A stretch of DNA of 64,000 nucleotides, from NCBI GenBank assembly GCA_903937385.1, contig CAIZZF010000006.1:62001-126000 (forward strand), read 5' to 3'. The position numbers and the translations under genes are program-made. Numbering within the stretch: position 1 is the stretch's first letter; each line of letters starts with the position of its first letter. Shown piece by piece: positions 31,177-39,971 of the stretch. This DNA is from an uncultured Holophagaceae bacterium (GTDB lineage Bacteria > Acidobacteriota > Holophagae > Holophagales > Holophagaceae). The notes under the pieces are model-generated. The model was not told the origin of the DNA. It was given only the letters and a program-made list of their open reading frames with translations, and searched no databases.

Positions 31177-31265
31177 GACACTCCCAGGATAGGCCTTTTC
31201 GAGCGGAAGGTTTGCCCCCGGTCCCATGAGATGGCTATGGGATCATGGGGGACCCGGGAGTGGCG

Positions 31266-32303
31266 ATGAGCGAAAAGAAGGTCAGTTACGCGTCCAGCGG
31301 CGTCGATATCAGCCGCCAGGACGAGGCCCTCAGGCGCATCAAGCCCCATGTGAAGGCCACCAAGACCCCGGGTGTCCGCAGCGACATCGGGCTCTTCGGC
31401 GGCCTGTTCGACGCCCGCTTTCCCGAGGCCAAGCCCATCCTTGTCAGCAGCATGGACGGGGTGGGCACCAAGATGAAGGTGGCCCGGCGGGCCGGCATCT
31501 GGGACACGGTGGGCCAGGATCTGGTGAACCACTGCATCAACGACATCCTGGTCCAGGGCGCGCGGCCCCTCTTCTTCCTGGACTACATCGCCGCCCAGCA
31601 GCTGGAGCCCGAGGTCATCGAGCAGATCGTCCTGGGCATGGCCACCGCCTGCCAGGCCGCGGGCGCGGCCCTCATCGGCGGCGAGCTGGCCGAGATGCCG
31701 GGCGTCTATGCCGAAGGCGAGGTGGACGTGGCGGGCACCATCGTAGGGGTCGTGGACGAGGCAGACCTGCTGCCCCGCCTCGAGGCCATGGGCGAAGGTG
31801 ACGTCCTCATCGGCCTGCGCAGCTCGGGCCTGCACACCAACGGCTACTCCCTGGCCCGCAAGGTCTGCTTCGAGCTCGAGAAGCTCGAGGTGAACGATCT
31901 GATGCCCGGCACCGACCTGACCGTGGGCCAGGCCCTGCTGGCCATCCACCGCAGCTACCTGGCGCCGGTCATGCCCCTGGTCAAGGCGGGCAAGCTGGTG
32001 GCCATGGCCCACATCACTGGCGGCGGCCTGACGGACAACCTCCCGCGCGTGCTGCCGAAGTCGCTGGACGCCGAGATCGACACCGCCAGCTGGCAGATCC
32101 CGGCCCTGTTCCGCTTCCTCATGGAGAAGGGCGGCCTGGGTATCGATGATGCCCGCCAGGCCCTGAACCTGGGGGTGGGCATGGTGCTTGTGGCCAAGGC
32201 TGACCTTGCGGCCGAAGTGCTCGACCGCCTCCACGAGAGCGAAGAACCCGCCTGGATCTTGGGGCGCCTGGTGCGGGGGACTGGCCGGGTGACCTACCTG
32301 TAA
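31266..32303 (+). CDS. purM: Phosphoribosylformylglycinamidine cyclo-ligase (AIR synthetase)
   Basis: A 345-residue PurM, the same length as in E. coli. It catalyses the ATP-dependent ring closure giving aminoimidazole ribonucleotide in purine synthesis. Motifs include SSMDGVGTKMKVA, the ATP-site GQDLVNHCINDILVQGA, GGELAEMPGVY and SSGLHTNGYSLARKV. The ATG is preceded by GGGAG; an upstream GTG/ATG reading is less well placed. No other purine gene is adjacent. The stop codon overlaps the edge of the structured intergenic region that follows. Confidence 0.96.
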   Translation: MSEKKVSYASSGVDISRQDEALRRIKPHVKATKTPGVRSDIGLFGGLFDARFPEAKPILVSSMDGVGTKMKVARRAGIWDTVGQDLVNHCINDILVQGARPLFFLDYIAAQQLEPEVIEQIVLGMATACQAAGAALIGGELAEMPGVYAEGEVDVAGTIVGVVDEADLLPRLEAMGEGDVLIGLRSSGLHTNGYSLARKVCFELEKLEVNDLMPGTDLTVGQALLAIHRSYLAPVMPLVKAGKLVAMAHITGGGLTDNLPRVLPKSLDAEIDTASWQIPALFRFLMEKGGLGIDDARQALNLGVGMVLVAKADLAAEVLDRLHESEEPAWILGRLVRGTGRVTYL

Positions 32304-32607
32304 AGGGGGCTGCTCTGCGAGGCTTAGGTGGGAGCCTGCCGGTGCCTTAAGCGGCAATCATGTCTCTTGAGGAGGTTGGACTACCGGGCGTCCCGTTGCC
32401 GGTGTGTAAACTCTCGTGCCCTCGTGGCTGCCTTGCCGCGACGTTCTGTCAGCCGTGAGGCGCTTTGTTGGACAAGCTCCATCGTGGAGCCCATATTCGT
32501 TTCGCAGTCTTACGTCTAGAGGCCATCTCCCTGTCCAGTGTGAGATCACGGCTCAGAGCGAAGGTGGTCAACGCTTCCTGCGGTTCAAACCGCGGTGAGC
32601 CCTTTTT
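32302..32607 (+). ncRNA. Gene-free structured region, candidate small RNA
   Basis: The 321 bases between purM and the malic enzyme contain no credible gene and are less GC-rich than their surroundings. AAAGGGGGCT (32302-32311) can pair with AGCCCTTTTT (32598-32607), enclosing the region, with two G-U pairs. Internal hairpins include GCTCCA-tcg-TGGAGC and GCGGTT-ca-AACCGC, the latter directly before the T-run. It could encode a 6S-like or other small RNA, or be a long leader. I could not match it to tmRNA, RNase P, SRP RNA or a known riboswitch by eye. Confidence 0.25.
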
Positions 32608-32624
32608 GTAGAGGGAGTGCGGGC

Positions 32625-34382
32625 ATGGAACGTTACGGCCTGAAAGGTGAAGCCAGTGGTAAGAAGCGGGTGGCGGTGCCCTACCGCGGCATCCGCCTCC
32701 TGAGGAACCCGATGTATACCAAAGGGAGCGCCTTCACCCAGGAAGAGCGACTGGCGCTTGGGCTGGGGGGCCTGCTGCCCCACGGGGTGACCACGCTGGA
32801 TCAGCAGGCCAGGCGGGTCTACGCCAGCATCCAGTGCAAACAGGATCCCCTCGAGAAGTACATCGGGTTGGCGGGGCTCCAGGACCGCAATGAATACCTG
32901 TTCTACCGGGTGCTGATCGACCACATCCAGGAGTTCCTCCCGATCATCTACACGCCTACGGTGGGCCGCGCCTGCCAGGAGTTCAGCCACATCTTCCGCC
33001 GGTCCCGAGGCCTCTGGATCACACCGGAACACCGCGGTCACGTCGCGGAAATGCTCAAGAACGCGCCTTTCGAGGACGTCCGACTCATCGTGGTCACCGA
33101 CAACGAGCGGATCCTGGGACTGGGCGACCAGGGGGCGGGGGGCATGGGCATCCCCATCGGCAAGCTGGCGCTCTACACCGCGGCCGCGGGCATTCCGCCC
33201 TGGCAGACCCTCCCCGTCAGCCTGGATGTGGGCACCGACAATCTGGACCTGCTGGAAGACGAGTTCTACCTCGGCTGGCGCGCGCCGCGGCTGAGGGGCC
33301 CCGAGTATGACTCGCTGGTGGACGAGTTCGTCCAGGCTGTGAAGACCTGTTTCCCCAAGGCGCTGCTGCAGTGGGAGGACTTCAAGAAATTCAATGCCTT
33401 CCGCTTGTTGGAACGCTACCGCAAGGAAATCACCAGCTTCAACGACGACATTCAGGGAACCTCTGCTGTGGGTGTGGCGGCGCTCCTGGCCGGGGCCCGG
33501 GCCACGGGCATCCCGCTGCGACAGCATCGGATCCTCTTCCTGGGTGCGGGAGCCGCCGGGATCGGCATTGCCCGACTCATCCGCGGAGTCCTGGCGCAGG
33601 AGGGCCTTGAGGGCGAGGCGCTGACTGCCGCCACCGCCAGCCTGGACGTCCAGGGCCTCTTGGTAGAGGACGATCCCGCGCTTGATCCCCTGCAGAAGCC
33701 CTTTGCCTGGCCCGTGGCATTGGCAGAGCGCATGGGTCTGGGACGAGGTCAGAAACGAGATCTCCTCTCGGTGGTCCGCGCCTTCAAGCCGACCATGCTC
33801 ATCGGCACCTCCGGCAGCCCCGGCGCCTTCACCGAAGCGGCCATCCGTGAGATGGCCCTGCATGTGGAACGCCCCCTGGTGCTCCCCATGTCCAACCCGA
33901 CCAGCAAGAGCGAGGCGAAGCCCAAGGACATCCTCGCCTGGACGGAGGGGCGCGCCCTGGTGGCCACCGGAAGTCCCTTCGAGCCCGTCATTGTCGGAGG
34001 CAAGGAACATCGCATCGGCCAGAGCAACAACGTCTTCATCTTCCCGGGCGTGGGTCTGGGCGTCCTGGTCTCTGAGGCCCGCGAGGTGACTGATGCCATG
34101 TTCATGGCAGCAGCTCGGCAGCTGGCCGAAGAAGTCCTTCTCGAGGATCTAGAGGGCGGGAGCCTGTTCCCGTGCACGGGGCGGATCCGGGAAGTCACCA
34201 CCCATGTCGCTGCCGCCGTGGCGCGCGAGGCCCGGGACTCTGGCGTGGCCCAGCATCCCCTGGAAGACGCCGCCCTCGAGCAGGCCATTGCCGAAGCGAT
34301 GTGGAACCCAAACTACCTGCCCGCGGATCCCGCGCCGCTGAGTGGCACCGAGGAGGACCGGCTGGCTCCAGCCCTGGTCTGA
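32625..34382 (+). CDS. maeA: NAD-type malic enzyme
   Basis: A 585-residue malic enzyme that decarboxylates malate to pyruvate. YRVLIDHIQEFLPIIYTPTV holds the catalytic Tyr region, VVTDNERILGLGDQGAGGMG the second conserved block, EDFKKFNAFRLLERY and NDDIQGTSAVGV the metal and substrate block, and FLGAGAAGIGIARL the nucleotide-binding loop. The length fits the large SfcA/eukaryotic-type class, which is usually NAD-linked. The start was set by AGAGGGAG seven bases upstream. With the nearby isocitrate lyase it may feed pyruvate during growth on C2 or fatty-acid substrates. Confidence 0.93.
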   Translation: MERYGLKGEASGKKRVAVPYRGIRLLRNPMYTKGSAFTQEERLALGLGGLLPHGVTTLDQQARRVYASIQCKQDPLEKYIGLAGLQDRNEYLFYRVLIDHIQEFLPIIYTPTVGRACQEFSHIFRRSRGLWITPEHRGHVAEMLKNAPFEDVRLIVVTDNERILGLGDQGAGGMGIPIGKLALYTAAAGIPPWQTLPVSLDVGTDNLDLLEDEFYLGWRAPRLRGPEYDSLVDEFVQAVKTCFPKALLQWEDFKKFNAFRLLERYRKEITSFNDDIQGTSAVGVAALLAGARATGIPLRQHRILFLGAGAAGIGIARLIRGVLAQEGLEGEALTAATASLDVQGLLVEDDPALDPLQKPFAWPVALAERMGLGRGQKRDLLSVVRAFKPTMLIGTSGSPGAFTEAAIREMALHVERPLVLPMSNPTSKSEAKPKDILAWTEGRALVATGSPFEPVIVGGKEHRIGQSNNVFIFPGVGLGVLVSEAREVTDAMFMAAARQLAEEVLLEDLEGGSLFPCTGRIREVTTHVAAAVAREARDSGVAQHPLEDAALEQAIAEAMWNPNYLPADPAPLSGTEEDRLAPALV

Positions 34383-34430
34383 AGTCCCATTCGGTGTTCC
34401 ACTGGCACCTGTCGACAGGGGAGGGCGGTT

Positions 34431-35483
34431 TTGGCAACGATGCCAGGGAAAGCTTCACCCCCTCGCCTAGGCCTCCTGGATCCTCTGCGGGGCATCCTCG
34501 CGCTCAGCGTGGCGGTCTATCACCTGAGCGTCTGGTTCGACCTGTCGCGGTCCGGTTCCGGCATGAACATGGCCACCGCCAAGATCGGCAACTACAGCGT
34601 GTCGGCCTTCTTCGTCCTCAGCGGCTTCCTGCTGTTTCGGACGGCATCCTGGCAGCGCGTTCAGAAAGAAGGACTGGGCCGCTTCTGGCTGCGGCGGTTC
34701 CTGCGCCTGGCGCCGGTCTTCTATCTGGCCTGCGGCCTGAACATCCTCTTCCACCTAGGCATGGGTCCTGATCCCACCCCGCGCTTCCTGCTGGAGAACC
34801 TCACCCTGACCTTTGGCGCCTTCCATCCCAACCACGCCCTCGTCACCGGCGGCTGGTACGTGGGTCTGGTCTCGCTGCTCTACTTCGTCTATCCGGCCCT
34901 GGCCTGGCTGCGGGACAAGGGCGGCCTGACCTTCCTGGTGGCGCTGGCCCTCGGGCTCTGGCTGTGGAGCCTGCCCTCGACGCTCCACGGCATCATGGCC
35001 GAGCCCCAGTGGAACCGCTTCCACACCTACGTCCTGGCGCCCAACCAGCTGTTCCTGTTGGCCTGGGGCGGCCTGCTGGCGGGGCTCCACGAGCGCACCG
35101 AGGAGCGCCTGGAGCCCAAGGTCGCGCTGCTGCTGGCCCTGCCCATGCTCTGGCTGCTGCTGCGGCCCGCGCCCCAGTTCTTCGACCACCTCACGGCCCT
35201 CACCGGGTGGCTGCGCTACCGCTACCTGCTGGTGGTCACGATCCTCGTGGCCCTGGCGGCCTTCACCCGCCACCAGGAACCCGGCTGGCTGGGCAAGGTC
35301 CTCACGCGGCTCGGCGCCTGGAGCTTCGGCCTGTACCTGCTGCACCCCTTCACCATGAAGCTGGTGGCACCGCACGTCTCCGGGCAGCTGGGCTTCGGGC
35401 TGGCCCTGGGCTTGGCCCTGGTGGCCGCCGCGGCGGTGCACCGCTGGATCGAAGAGCCGGCCGGGCGGCTGGGACGAGGCTGA
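34431..35483 (+). CDS. Acyltransferase 3 (OafA/YrhL) family membrane protein
   Basis: A 350-residue inner-membrane protein with about ten helices. The family signature is LDPLRGILALSVAVYHLSVW near the N-terminus (Arg and His of the acyltransferase-3 motif), then SAFFVLSGFLLFRTASW and RFWLRRFLRLAPVFY. Such enzymes O-acetylate or succinylate polysaccharides or lipids. The start is TTG with GGGGAGG six bases upstream; an ATG three codons later is an alternative. It stands alone between malic enzyme and the convergent regulator gene. Confidence 0.88.
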   Translation: MATMPGKASPPRLGLLDPLRGILALSVAVYHLSVWFDLSRSGSGMNMATAKIGNYSVSAFFVLSGFLLFRTASWQRVQKEGLGRFWLRRFLRLAPVFYLACGLNILFHLGMGPDPTPRFLLENLTLTFGAFHPNHALVTGGWYVGLVSLLYFVYPALAWLRDKGGLTFLVALALGLWLWSLPSTLHGIMAEPQWNRFHTYVLAPNQLFLLAWGGLLAGLHERTEERLEPKVALLLALPMLWLLLRPAPQFFDHLTALTGWLRYRYLLVVTILVALAAFTRHQEPGWLGKVLTRLGAWSFGLYLLHPFTMKLVAPHVSGQLGFGLALGLALVAAAAVHRWIEEPAGRLGRG

Positions 35484-35487
35484 GTCC

Positions 35488-35522
35488 GTTGAAAATCAAA
35501 CTTCGAAAGTTAGATTTTCAAC
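35488..35522. terminator. Bidirectional terminator between convergent genes
   Basis: GTTGAAAATC pairs with GATTTTCAAC and, after one A-A mismatch, AACTT pairs with AAGTT around a CGA loop. The 15-bp AT-rich stem lies between the stops of the acyltransferase and regulator genes. Confidence 0.75.
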
Positions 35523-35540
35523 AGGCAACTCGTTCCTCGA

Positions 35541-36992
35541 TCAGGACTCGCCCTCAATGCGGGCATAGAAGCTGGTCCGGCGCAGGTTCTCCTCGATCTT
35601 GAAGGCCTGCTGCATGGGCGGGAAGGCGCGCTGCTCGCAGTCCGTGCGCTCGCAGAGGCGGCAGGTGACGCCGATGGGGACCGGCGGCTGATCCAGGCGC
35701 AGGCCGTCGGCATAGATCAGGTCCTTGGCGTAGCCCATCTCGCAGCCCAGGCCCACGGCCTGCATGGCGTGCTGGCCCCGGTAGCCGCCAGTGTCCTTCT
35801 GGAGGGTGCGGGCGATGCAGAAGTACTTGCGGCCGTCCGGCATCTCGCTGATCTGGGTGCGGATCAGGCCCGGCGTGAGGAAGGCTGCGTGGGCGTTCCA
35901 GCGGGGGCAGGCGCCGGAGAAGCGGGCGAAGCGTATGCCCGAGGCCGAGAAGCTCTTGGAGATGTTGCCGGCGATATCGATGCGCAGGAAGTGGAAGGGC
36001 ACGCCCTCCAGGCCCGGTCGACGCAGGCTGGTGAGGCGGTGGCAGACCTGCTCGAAGCTGGTCTGGAAGCGGCGGGCCAGGATGTCGATGTCGTAGCGCT
36101 CGCTCCGGGCGGCCCGCAGGAAGGGCTCGTAGGGCATCAGCACGGCACTGGCGAAGTAGTTGGCCATCGCCACCCGCGCCAGGGCCCGGGAGGCCTGCGT
36201 GCGCAGCAGGGGATGCTCGGCGAGGCGGTCCAGGAGGCCGCCGTGCTCCAGCAGTGCTAGCTGGTGGGCCAGCTGAAAGCTGCGGCTGCGCTGGGTCAGC
36301 AGCTCCGAGAGGCTGATGGTGCGCCGATCCGGGTCGTAGCGGCGCAGCAGGCCCGGGTATTCGGAAACGCGGTGGACGCGCACCTGGAGGCCCCGGGCCT
36401 CGCAGGCGGCCACGAGACCGGGGAAGGGGTTGTCCGGATCAAGGGCGGCGGTGGTCCACAGCGTCTCGGCGGCGACCTCCAGCTCCGGGAAGTGGTTCAT
36501 GGCCTGCTGGATGAAGTCGCCGACCTCCTCGGAGGGCAGCCGGGTGGCCTCGGGGTCGAAGCCCTGGCCATCGCTGAGCTTGGTGGAGAGGGTGCCGAGG
36601 CTGTCCTGGGTGTGCTGGTAGGCGCGGTAGAGCTCGAATACGCCCCGGGCCAGCTGGGGGCTGTTCTGCACAAGCTCGCGTACGTCCTGGGCCTGGAGCC
36701 CCAGGGTCTCGAAGAGCGGGTCGCCGAAGACCTCCATGAGGTCATCCGACAGGCGCTGATCCTCCTCGGGGGCCAGGGCCGTGAGGTCCAGGTGGAACCG
36801 CTGCGCCAGGCGGATGAGCAGCGGGGCGGTGAGAGGACGCTTGTTGCCCTCGATGAGGTTCAGGTAGCTGGGGCTGATGCCCAGGGCTTCGGCGAGCTGG
36901 ACCTGGTTGAGTCCCTCCTGGCGGCGGAGGAGGCGGATCTTGGCGCCGAGGCGCGAGGCGGGCTTGCTGGGAGGGGAGGAGGGCATGGTCAT
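35541..36992 (-). CDS. ScfR/RamB-type XRE regulator of acetate/glyoxylate metabolism
   Basis: A 483-residue regulator. Residues 15-72 are an XRE helix-turn-helix (LGAKIRLLRRQEGLNQVQLA, ALGISPSYLNLIEGNKRPLT). The middle resembles the IrrE/ImmA-like domain (RSFQLAHQLALLEHGG) without the HExxH zinc motif, and the C-terminal part is the DUF2083 region with Cys-rich VTCRLCERTDCEQRAFP. Proteins of this architecture (RamB, MceR, ScfR) control short-chain fatty acid and glyoxylate genes. It is divergent from isocitrate lyase, exactly the expected target, across a 156-base spacer with direct repeats. Repression versus activation cannot be read. Confidence 0.85.
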   Translation of the reverse strand: MTMPSSPPSKPASRLGAKIRLLRRQEGLNQVQLAEALGISPSYLNLIEGNKRPLTAPLLIRLAQRFHLDLTALAPEEDQRLSDDLMEVFGDPLFETLGLQAQDVRELVQNSPQLARGVFELYRAYQHTQDSLGTLSTKLSDGQGFDPEATRLPSEEVGDFIQQAMNHFPELEVAAETLWTTAALDPDNPFPGLVAACEARGLQVRVHRVSEYPGLLRRYDPDRRTISLSELLTQRSRSFQLAHQLALLEHGGLLDRLAEHPLLRTQASRALARVAMANYFASAVLMPYEPFLRAARSERYDIDILARRFQTSFEQVCHRLTSLRRPGLEGVPFHFLRIDIAGNISKSFSASGIRFARFSGACPRWNAHAAFLTPGLIRTQISEMPDGRKYFCIARTLQKDTGGYRGQHAMQAVGLGCEMGYAKDLIYADGLRLDQPPVPIGVTCRLCERTDCEQRAFPPMQQAFKIEENLRRTSFYARIEGES

Positions 36993-37002
36993 TCCTTTAC
37001 AT

Positions 37003-37076
37003 CAATTTACAAAATCAATGCTGACAATTGACAAAAATTATCTACTTAACCCCTATCAATGCTGAGGTTCATTGAC
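37003..37076. promoter_or_regulatory. Direct-repeat operator region between regulator and aceA
   Basis: Within an AT-rich divergent spacer, CAATTTACAAAA (37003) and CAATTGACAAAA (37025) are 22 bases apart, about two helical turns. The exact 11-mer ATCAATGCTGA occurs at 37014 and again at 37055, each followed within a few bases by an ATTGAC/TTGAC element. These are good candidates for binding by the adjacent XRE regulator. Confidence 0.55.
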
Positions 37077-37148
37077 TTCATCCAGAATAGGTCAATCTTT
37101 GACATAGCACCAGTCCCCAACCCTCCCCAACCCTTTCTGAGGTGACCC

Positions 37149-38423
37149 ATGACCCCCCGCTTCCCCATCCCTGCTCTTGAAGACGACTTCTCCGCCAACC
37201 GGTGGGAAGGCATCACTCGCCCTTACAGCGCCGACACCGTGAAGAAGCTTCGCGGCAGCGTTCGCATCGACCACACCCTGGCCCAGATGGGCGCCCGCAA
37301 GCTCTGGAGGCTCGTCCAGCAGGAGGAGCCCGCCCGCGCCCTGGGTGCCATGACCGGCGGCCAGGCCGTCCAGATGGCCAAGGCCGGCCTCAAGGCCATC
37401 TACTGCTCCGGCTGGCAGGTGGCCGCGGACGCCAACAGCTCGGGCCAGAGCTACCCCGACCAGAGCCTCTACCCGGCCAACTCCGTCCCCACCCTGGTGA
37501 AGCGCCTCAACAACGCCCTCCAGCGGGCCGACCAGGTGGAGCACGGCGAGGGCGGTGTCAGCCGCGACTGGTTCCTGCCCATCATCGCCGATGCGGAAGC
37601 CGGCTTCGGCGGGCCCCTCAACGCCTTCGAGCTCATGAAGGGCATGATCGAGGCGGGCGCCGCGGGCGTCCACTTCGAGGACCAGCTCTCCAGTGAGAAG
37701 AAGTGCGGTCACCTGGGCGGCAAGGTGCTTATCCCCACGGGTCACTTCATCCGCACCCTCGTCGCCGCCCGCTTGGCTGCGGACGTCCTGGACGTGCCGA
37801 CCCTGGTCATCGCCCGCACGGACGCGGACTCCGCCCGCCTGATCACCTCGGACATCGACGATCGCGACAAGCCCTTCCTCACGGGGGAGCGCACGCCCGA
37901 AGGCTTCCACCGCATCACCGGCGGCGTCCAGATGGCCATCGCCCGCGCCAAGGCCTACGCGCCCTATGCCGACATGATCTGGTGCGAGACCTCCACGCCC
38001 GACCTCAAGGAGGCCCGCGAGTTCGCCGAGGGTGTCCATGCCGAGTTCCCGGGCAAGCTGCTCGCCTACAACTGCTCCCCTTCCTTCAACTGGAAGAAGA
38101 AGCTGTCGGACGAGGAGATCGCCACCTTCCAGCAGGAGCTGGGCGCCATGGGCTACAAGTTCCAGTTCATCACCCTGGCGGGCTTCCACAGCCTCAACCA
38201 CGGCATGTTCGAGCTGGCCAATGCCTATCGCACCGAGCACATGACCGCCTACTCGCGGCTGCAGGAAGCGGAGTTCGCTTCCGAGGAGCGTGGCTATACC
38301 GCCACCAAGCACCAGCGCGAGGTCGGCACCGGCTACTTCGACGAGGTGGCCCAGGCCATCAGCGGTGGGCTGGCCTCGACCCTGGCCCTGGTGGGTTCCA
38401 CCGAGTCCCAGCAGTTCCACTAG
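37149..38423 (+). CDS. aceA: Isocitrate lyase
   Basis: A 424-residue isocitrate lyase, splitting isocitrate to glyoxylate and succinate in the glyoxylate shunt. The catalytic loop [15 protein letters not shown] (KKCGH) is intact, and [36 protein letters not shown] and [22 protein letters not shown] are all standard. No malate synthase gene is adjacent. Its promoter lies in the shared regulatory spacer with the ScfR-type regulator. AGGTGACCC is near the ATG, and a strong hairpin follows the stop. Confidence 0.97.
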   Translation: MTPRFPIPALEDDFSANRWEGITRPYSADTVKKLRGSVRIDHTLAQMGARKLWRLVQQEEPARALGAMTGGQAVQMAKAGLKAIYCSGWQVAADANSSGQSYPDQSLYPANSVPTLVKRLNNALQRADQVEHGEGGVSRDWFLPIIADAEAGFGGPLNAFELMKGMIEAGAAGVHFEDQLSSEKKCGHLGGKVLIPTGHFIRTLVAARLAADVLDVPTLVIARTDADSARLITSDIDDRDKPFLTGERTPEGFHRITGGVQMAIARAKAYAPYADMIWCETSTPDLKEAREFAEGVHAEFPGKLLAYNCSPSFNWKKKLSDEEIATFQQELGAMGYKFQFITLAGFHSLNHGMFELANAYRTEHMTAYSRLQEAEFASEERGYTATKHQREVGTGYFDEVAQAISGGLASTLALVGSTESQQFH

Positions 38424-38443
38424 GAAGCTCCGCACGACGAAAC

Positions 38444-38484
38444 GGAAAGGGCCGCCGACGCACCACGCGTCGGCGGCCCTTTCC
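38444..38484. terminator. Strong hairpin between convergent aceA and hydrolase gene
   Basis: Two perfect 18-base arms (GGAAAGGGCCGCCGACGC and its complement) surround an ACCAC loop, between the two stops. The 3' arm ends in CCCTTTCC rather than a clear T-run. It is a likely bidirectional terminator. Confidence 0.75.
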
Positions 38485-38492
38485 ATCTGGGA

Positions 38493-39293
38493 CTACTTGG
38501 TGGGCTTGGCCGCTGCTGCCACAGGCTTGGCGGAGTAGGCCTGGCCCGTGCGGTGGTAGGTCAGGTACTCGCCGAAGAAAACGGCCATGAGTTCGGTGTG
38601 GTCCTTGAAGAAGGCGAACCCGTGGTCCTTGCCCTCCCAAAGGCTCAGTGCCACGCCGGGCTGGTTCGCCAGGCTCAGGGCGTTCTGGTACGCATCCTTG
38701 TCGTCGGCGGCTGCCAGCGCCAGCGTCGAGGCATTCGCCCCCAACACGGCGCCCTTGAGCTTCTCGCGGGCGCCCTCGCCGAAGGCGCCGGTGCCAGCAG
38801 GGCTGAGGCAGAGGATGGCCACCGGCTTCACCTGCGGAGCGGCCAGGAGCGCCGCAAAGGCGCCCACGCTCGAGCCCGCGAGGCCGATGCGGCGGCCGTC
38901 CACGCCGGGCTGACTGCGCAGCCAGGTTGCGGCCTGGGCGAGGTCTCCGGGGATGCTGTCGAAGCCCACAGCCTTCGCTGAGGCCATGAAGTCACCGGAA
39001 ACGGTCACCTGAGCACCGCCCTTCAGGGTGCTGGCGCCGTGGCCGCGAAGGTCGAGGGCCAGCGTGCCGATGCCCCGGGCCGCCAGCCGCGCCGCCAGGG
39101 GTGCCCAGCCGGTACGATCCGCGCCGAACTGGTGGGCCAGGATCACCACCGGGACCTTGCCCTTGGCTTCGGGTAGGGTGAGGGTGCCCTTCAGGGCAAA
39201 GCCATCGGCGCTGGTGAGGGTCATCTCGGTGGTGGCAGGGGCCGCAGCCAGTGCCAGGGAGACCAGGGGAGCCAGCAGGGTGAAGGTGCGCAT
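38493..39293 (-). CDS. Exported alpha/beta hydrolase
   Basis: A 266-residue alpha/beta-hydrolase with signal peptide MRTFTLLAPLVSLALAAAPA. The nucleophile elbow is GLAGSSVGAFAAL (Ser), the oxyanion region is ILAHQFGADRTGW, and the catalytic His is in EGKDHGFAFF. LALDLRGHGASTL is a typical strand/loop. Its size and order resemble dienelactone-hydrolase-like or acyl-peptidase-like esterases; the substrate is unknown. An Ala/Lys tail (KPVAAAAKPTK) ends the protein. Confidence 0.82.
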   Translation of the reverse strand: MRTFTLLAPLVSLALAAAPATTEMTLTSADGFALKGTLTLPEAKGKVPVVILAHQFGADRTGWAPLAARLAARGIGTLALDLRGHGASTLKGGAQVTVSGDFMASAKAVGFDSIPGDLAQAATWLRSQPGVDGRRIGLAGSSVGAFAALLAAPQVKPVAILCLSPAGTGAFGEGAREKLKGAVLGANASTLALAAADDKDAYQNALSLANQPGVALSLWEGKDHGFAFFKDHTELMAVFFGEYLTYHRTGQAYSAKPVAAAAKPTK

Positions 39294-39387
39294 CGGGAAC
39301 CTCCGGAATGGGCCATCACTCTAGCACGCATGGAACCAGGGCCATCCTGAGGTATAAAGGAAGCCTTCCCGAGCTTTCGAGGTGCCC

Positions 39388-39963
39388 ATGACCGCCCAGA
39401 CAACCGATGCCGTCCTGCAGGAGACCAAGCGCCGCATGCACTCGTCCGTGGAGGCCCTCAAGAAGGAGATGGCCACCATCCGGACGGGCCGCGCCAACGC
39501 CAGCCTCCTGGACAATGTCCACGTGGACTACTACGGCTCCACCGTGCCCCTGAACCAGATGGCCACGGTCTCCGTGCCCGAGGCCGGCATGCTGGTGGTG
39601 CAGCCCTTCGACAAGAGCGCCATCAAGGCCTGTGAGACCGCCATCCTCAAGTCCGACCTGGGGATCAACCCTTCCAACGACGGCAATGTGATCCGCCTGC
39701 CCATCCCCATGCTCACGGAAGAGCGCCGCCGTGACCTGGTGAAGGTGCTGCACCGCCTGGGCGAGGAGATCAAGACCGGCGTTCGCAACATCCGCCGCGA
39801 CGCCAACGAGGATGTCAAGAAGCTGGAGAAGCTCAAGGAAGGTCACATCTCCGAGGACTTGGCCAAGAAGACCCTCGAGGACATCCAGAAGCTCACGGAC
39901 GCCCACATCAAGGAGATCGATGAGGCCATGAAGCACAAGGAAGTGGAGATCCTGAAAGTCTGA
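39388..39963 (+). CDS. frr: Ribosome recycling factor
   Basis: A 191-residue RRF that, with EF-G, splits ribosomes after termination. Conserved blocks include IRTGRANASLLDNVHVDYYG, PFDKSAIKACETAI, the NVIRLPIPMLTEERRRDLVK hinge region, and the long C-terminal helix NVRRDAN-like (NIRRDANEDVKKLEK). The ATG is used because GAGGTG lies three bases upstream; a GTG two codons earlier is possible. pyrH and tsf, frequent neighbours, are not adjacent. The permease gene starts eight bases after the stop. Confidence 0.97.
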   Translation: MTAQTTDAVLQETKRRMHSSVEALKKEMATIRTGRANASLLDNVHVDYYGSTVPLNQMATVSVPEAGMLVVQPFDKSAIKACETAILKSDLGINPSNDGNVIRLPIPMLTEERRRDLVKVLHRLGEEIKTGVRNIRRDANEDVKKLEKLKEGHISEDLAKKTLEDIQKLTDAHIKEIDEAMKHKEVEILKV

Positions 39964-39971
39964 TCGTCCAA

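Noticed and set aside
32360-32600. tmRNA, RNase P, SRP RNA or tRNA in the purM-malic enzyme gap (GGTTCAAACC looks like a T-loop)
   Set aside because: No tRNA-like stem of 5 bp around a TTCRANY loop forms, and none of the conserved cores of the other RNAs is found.
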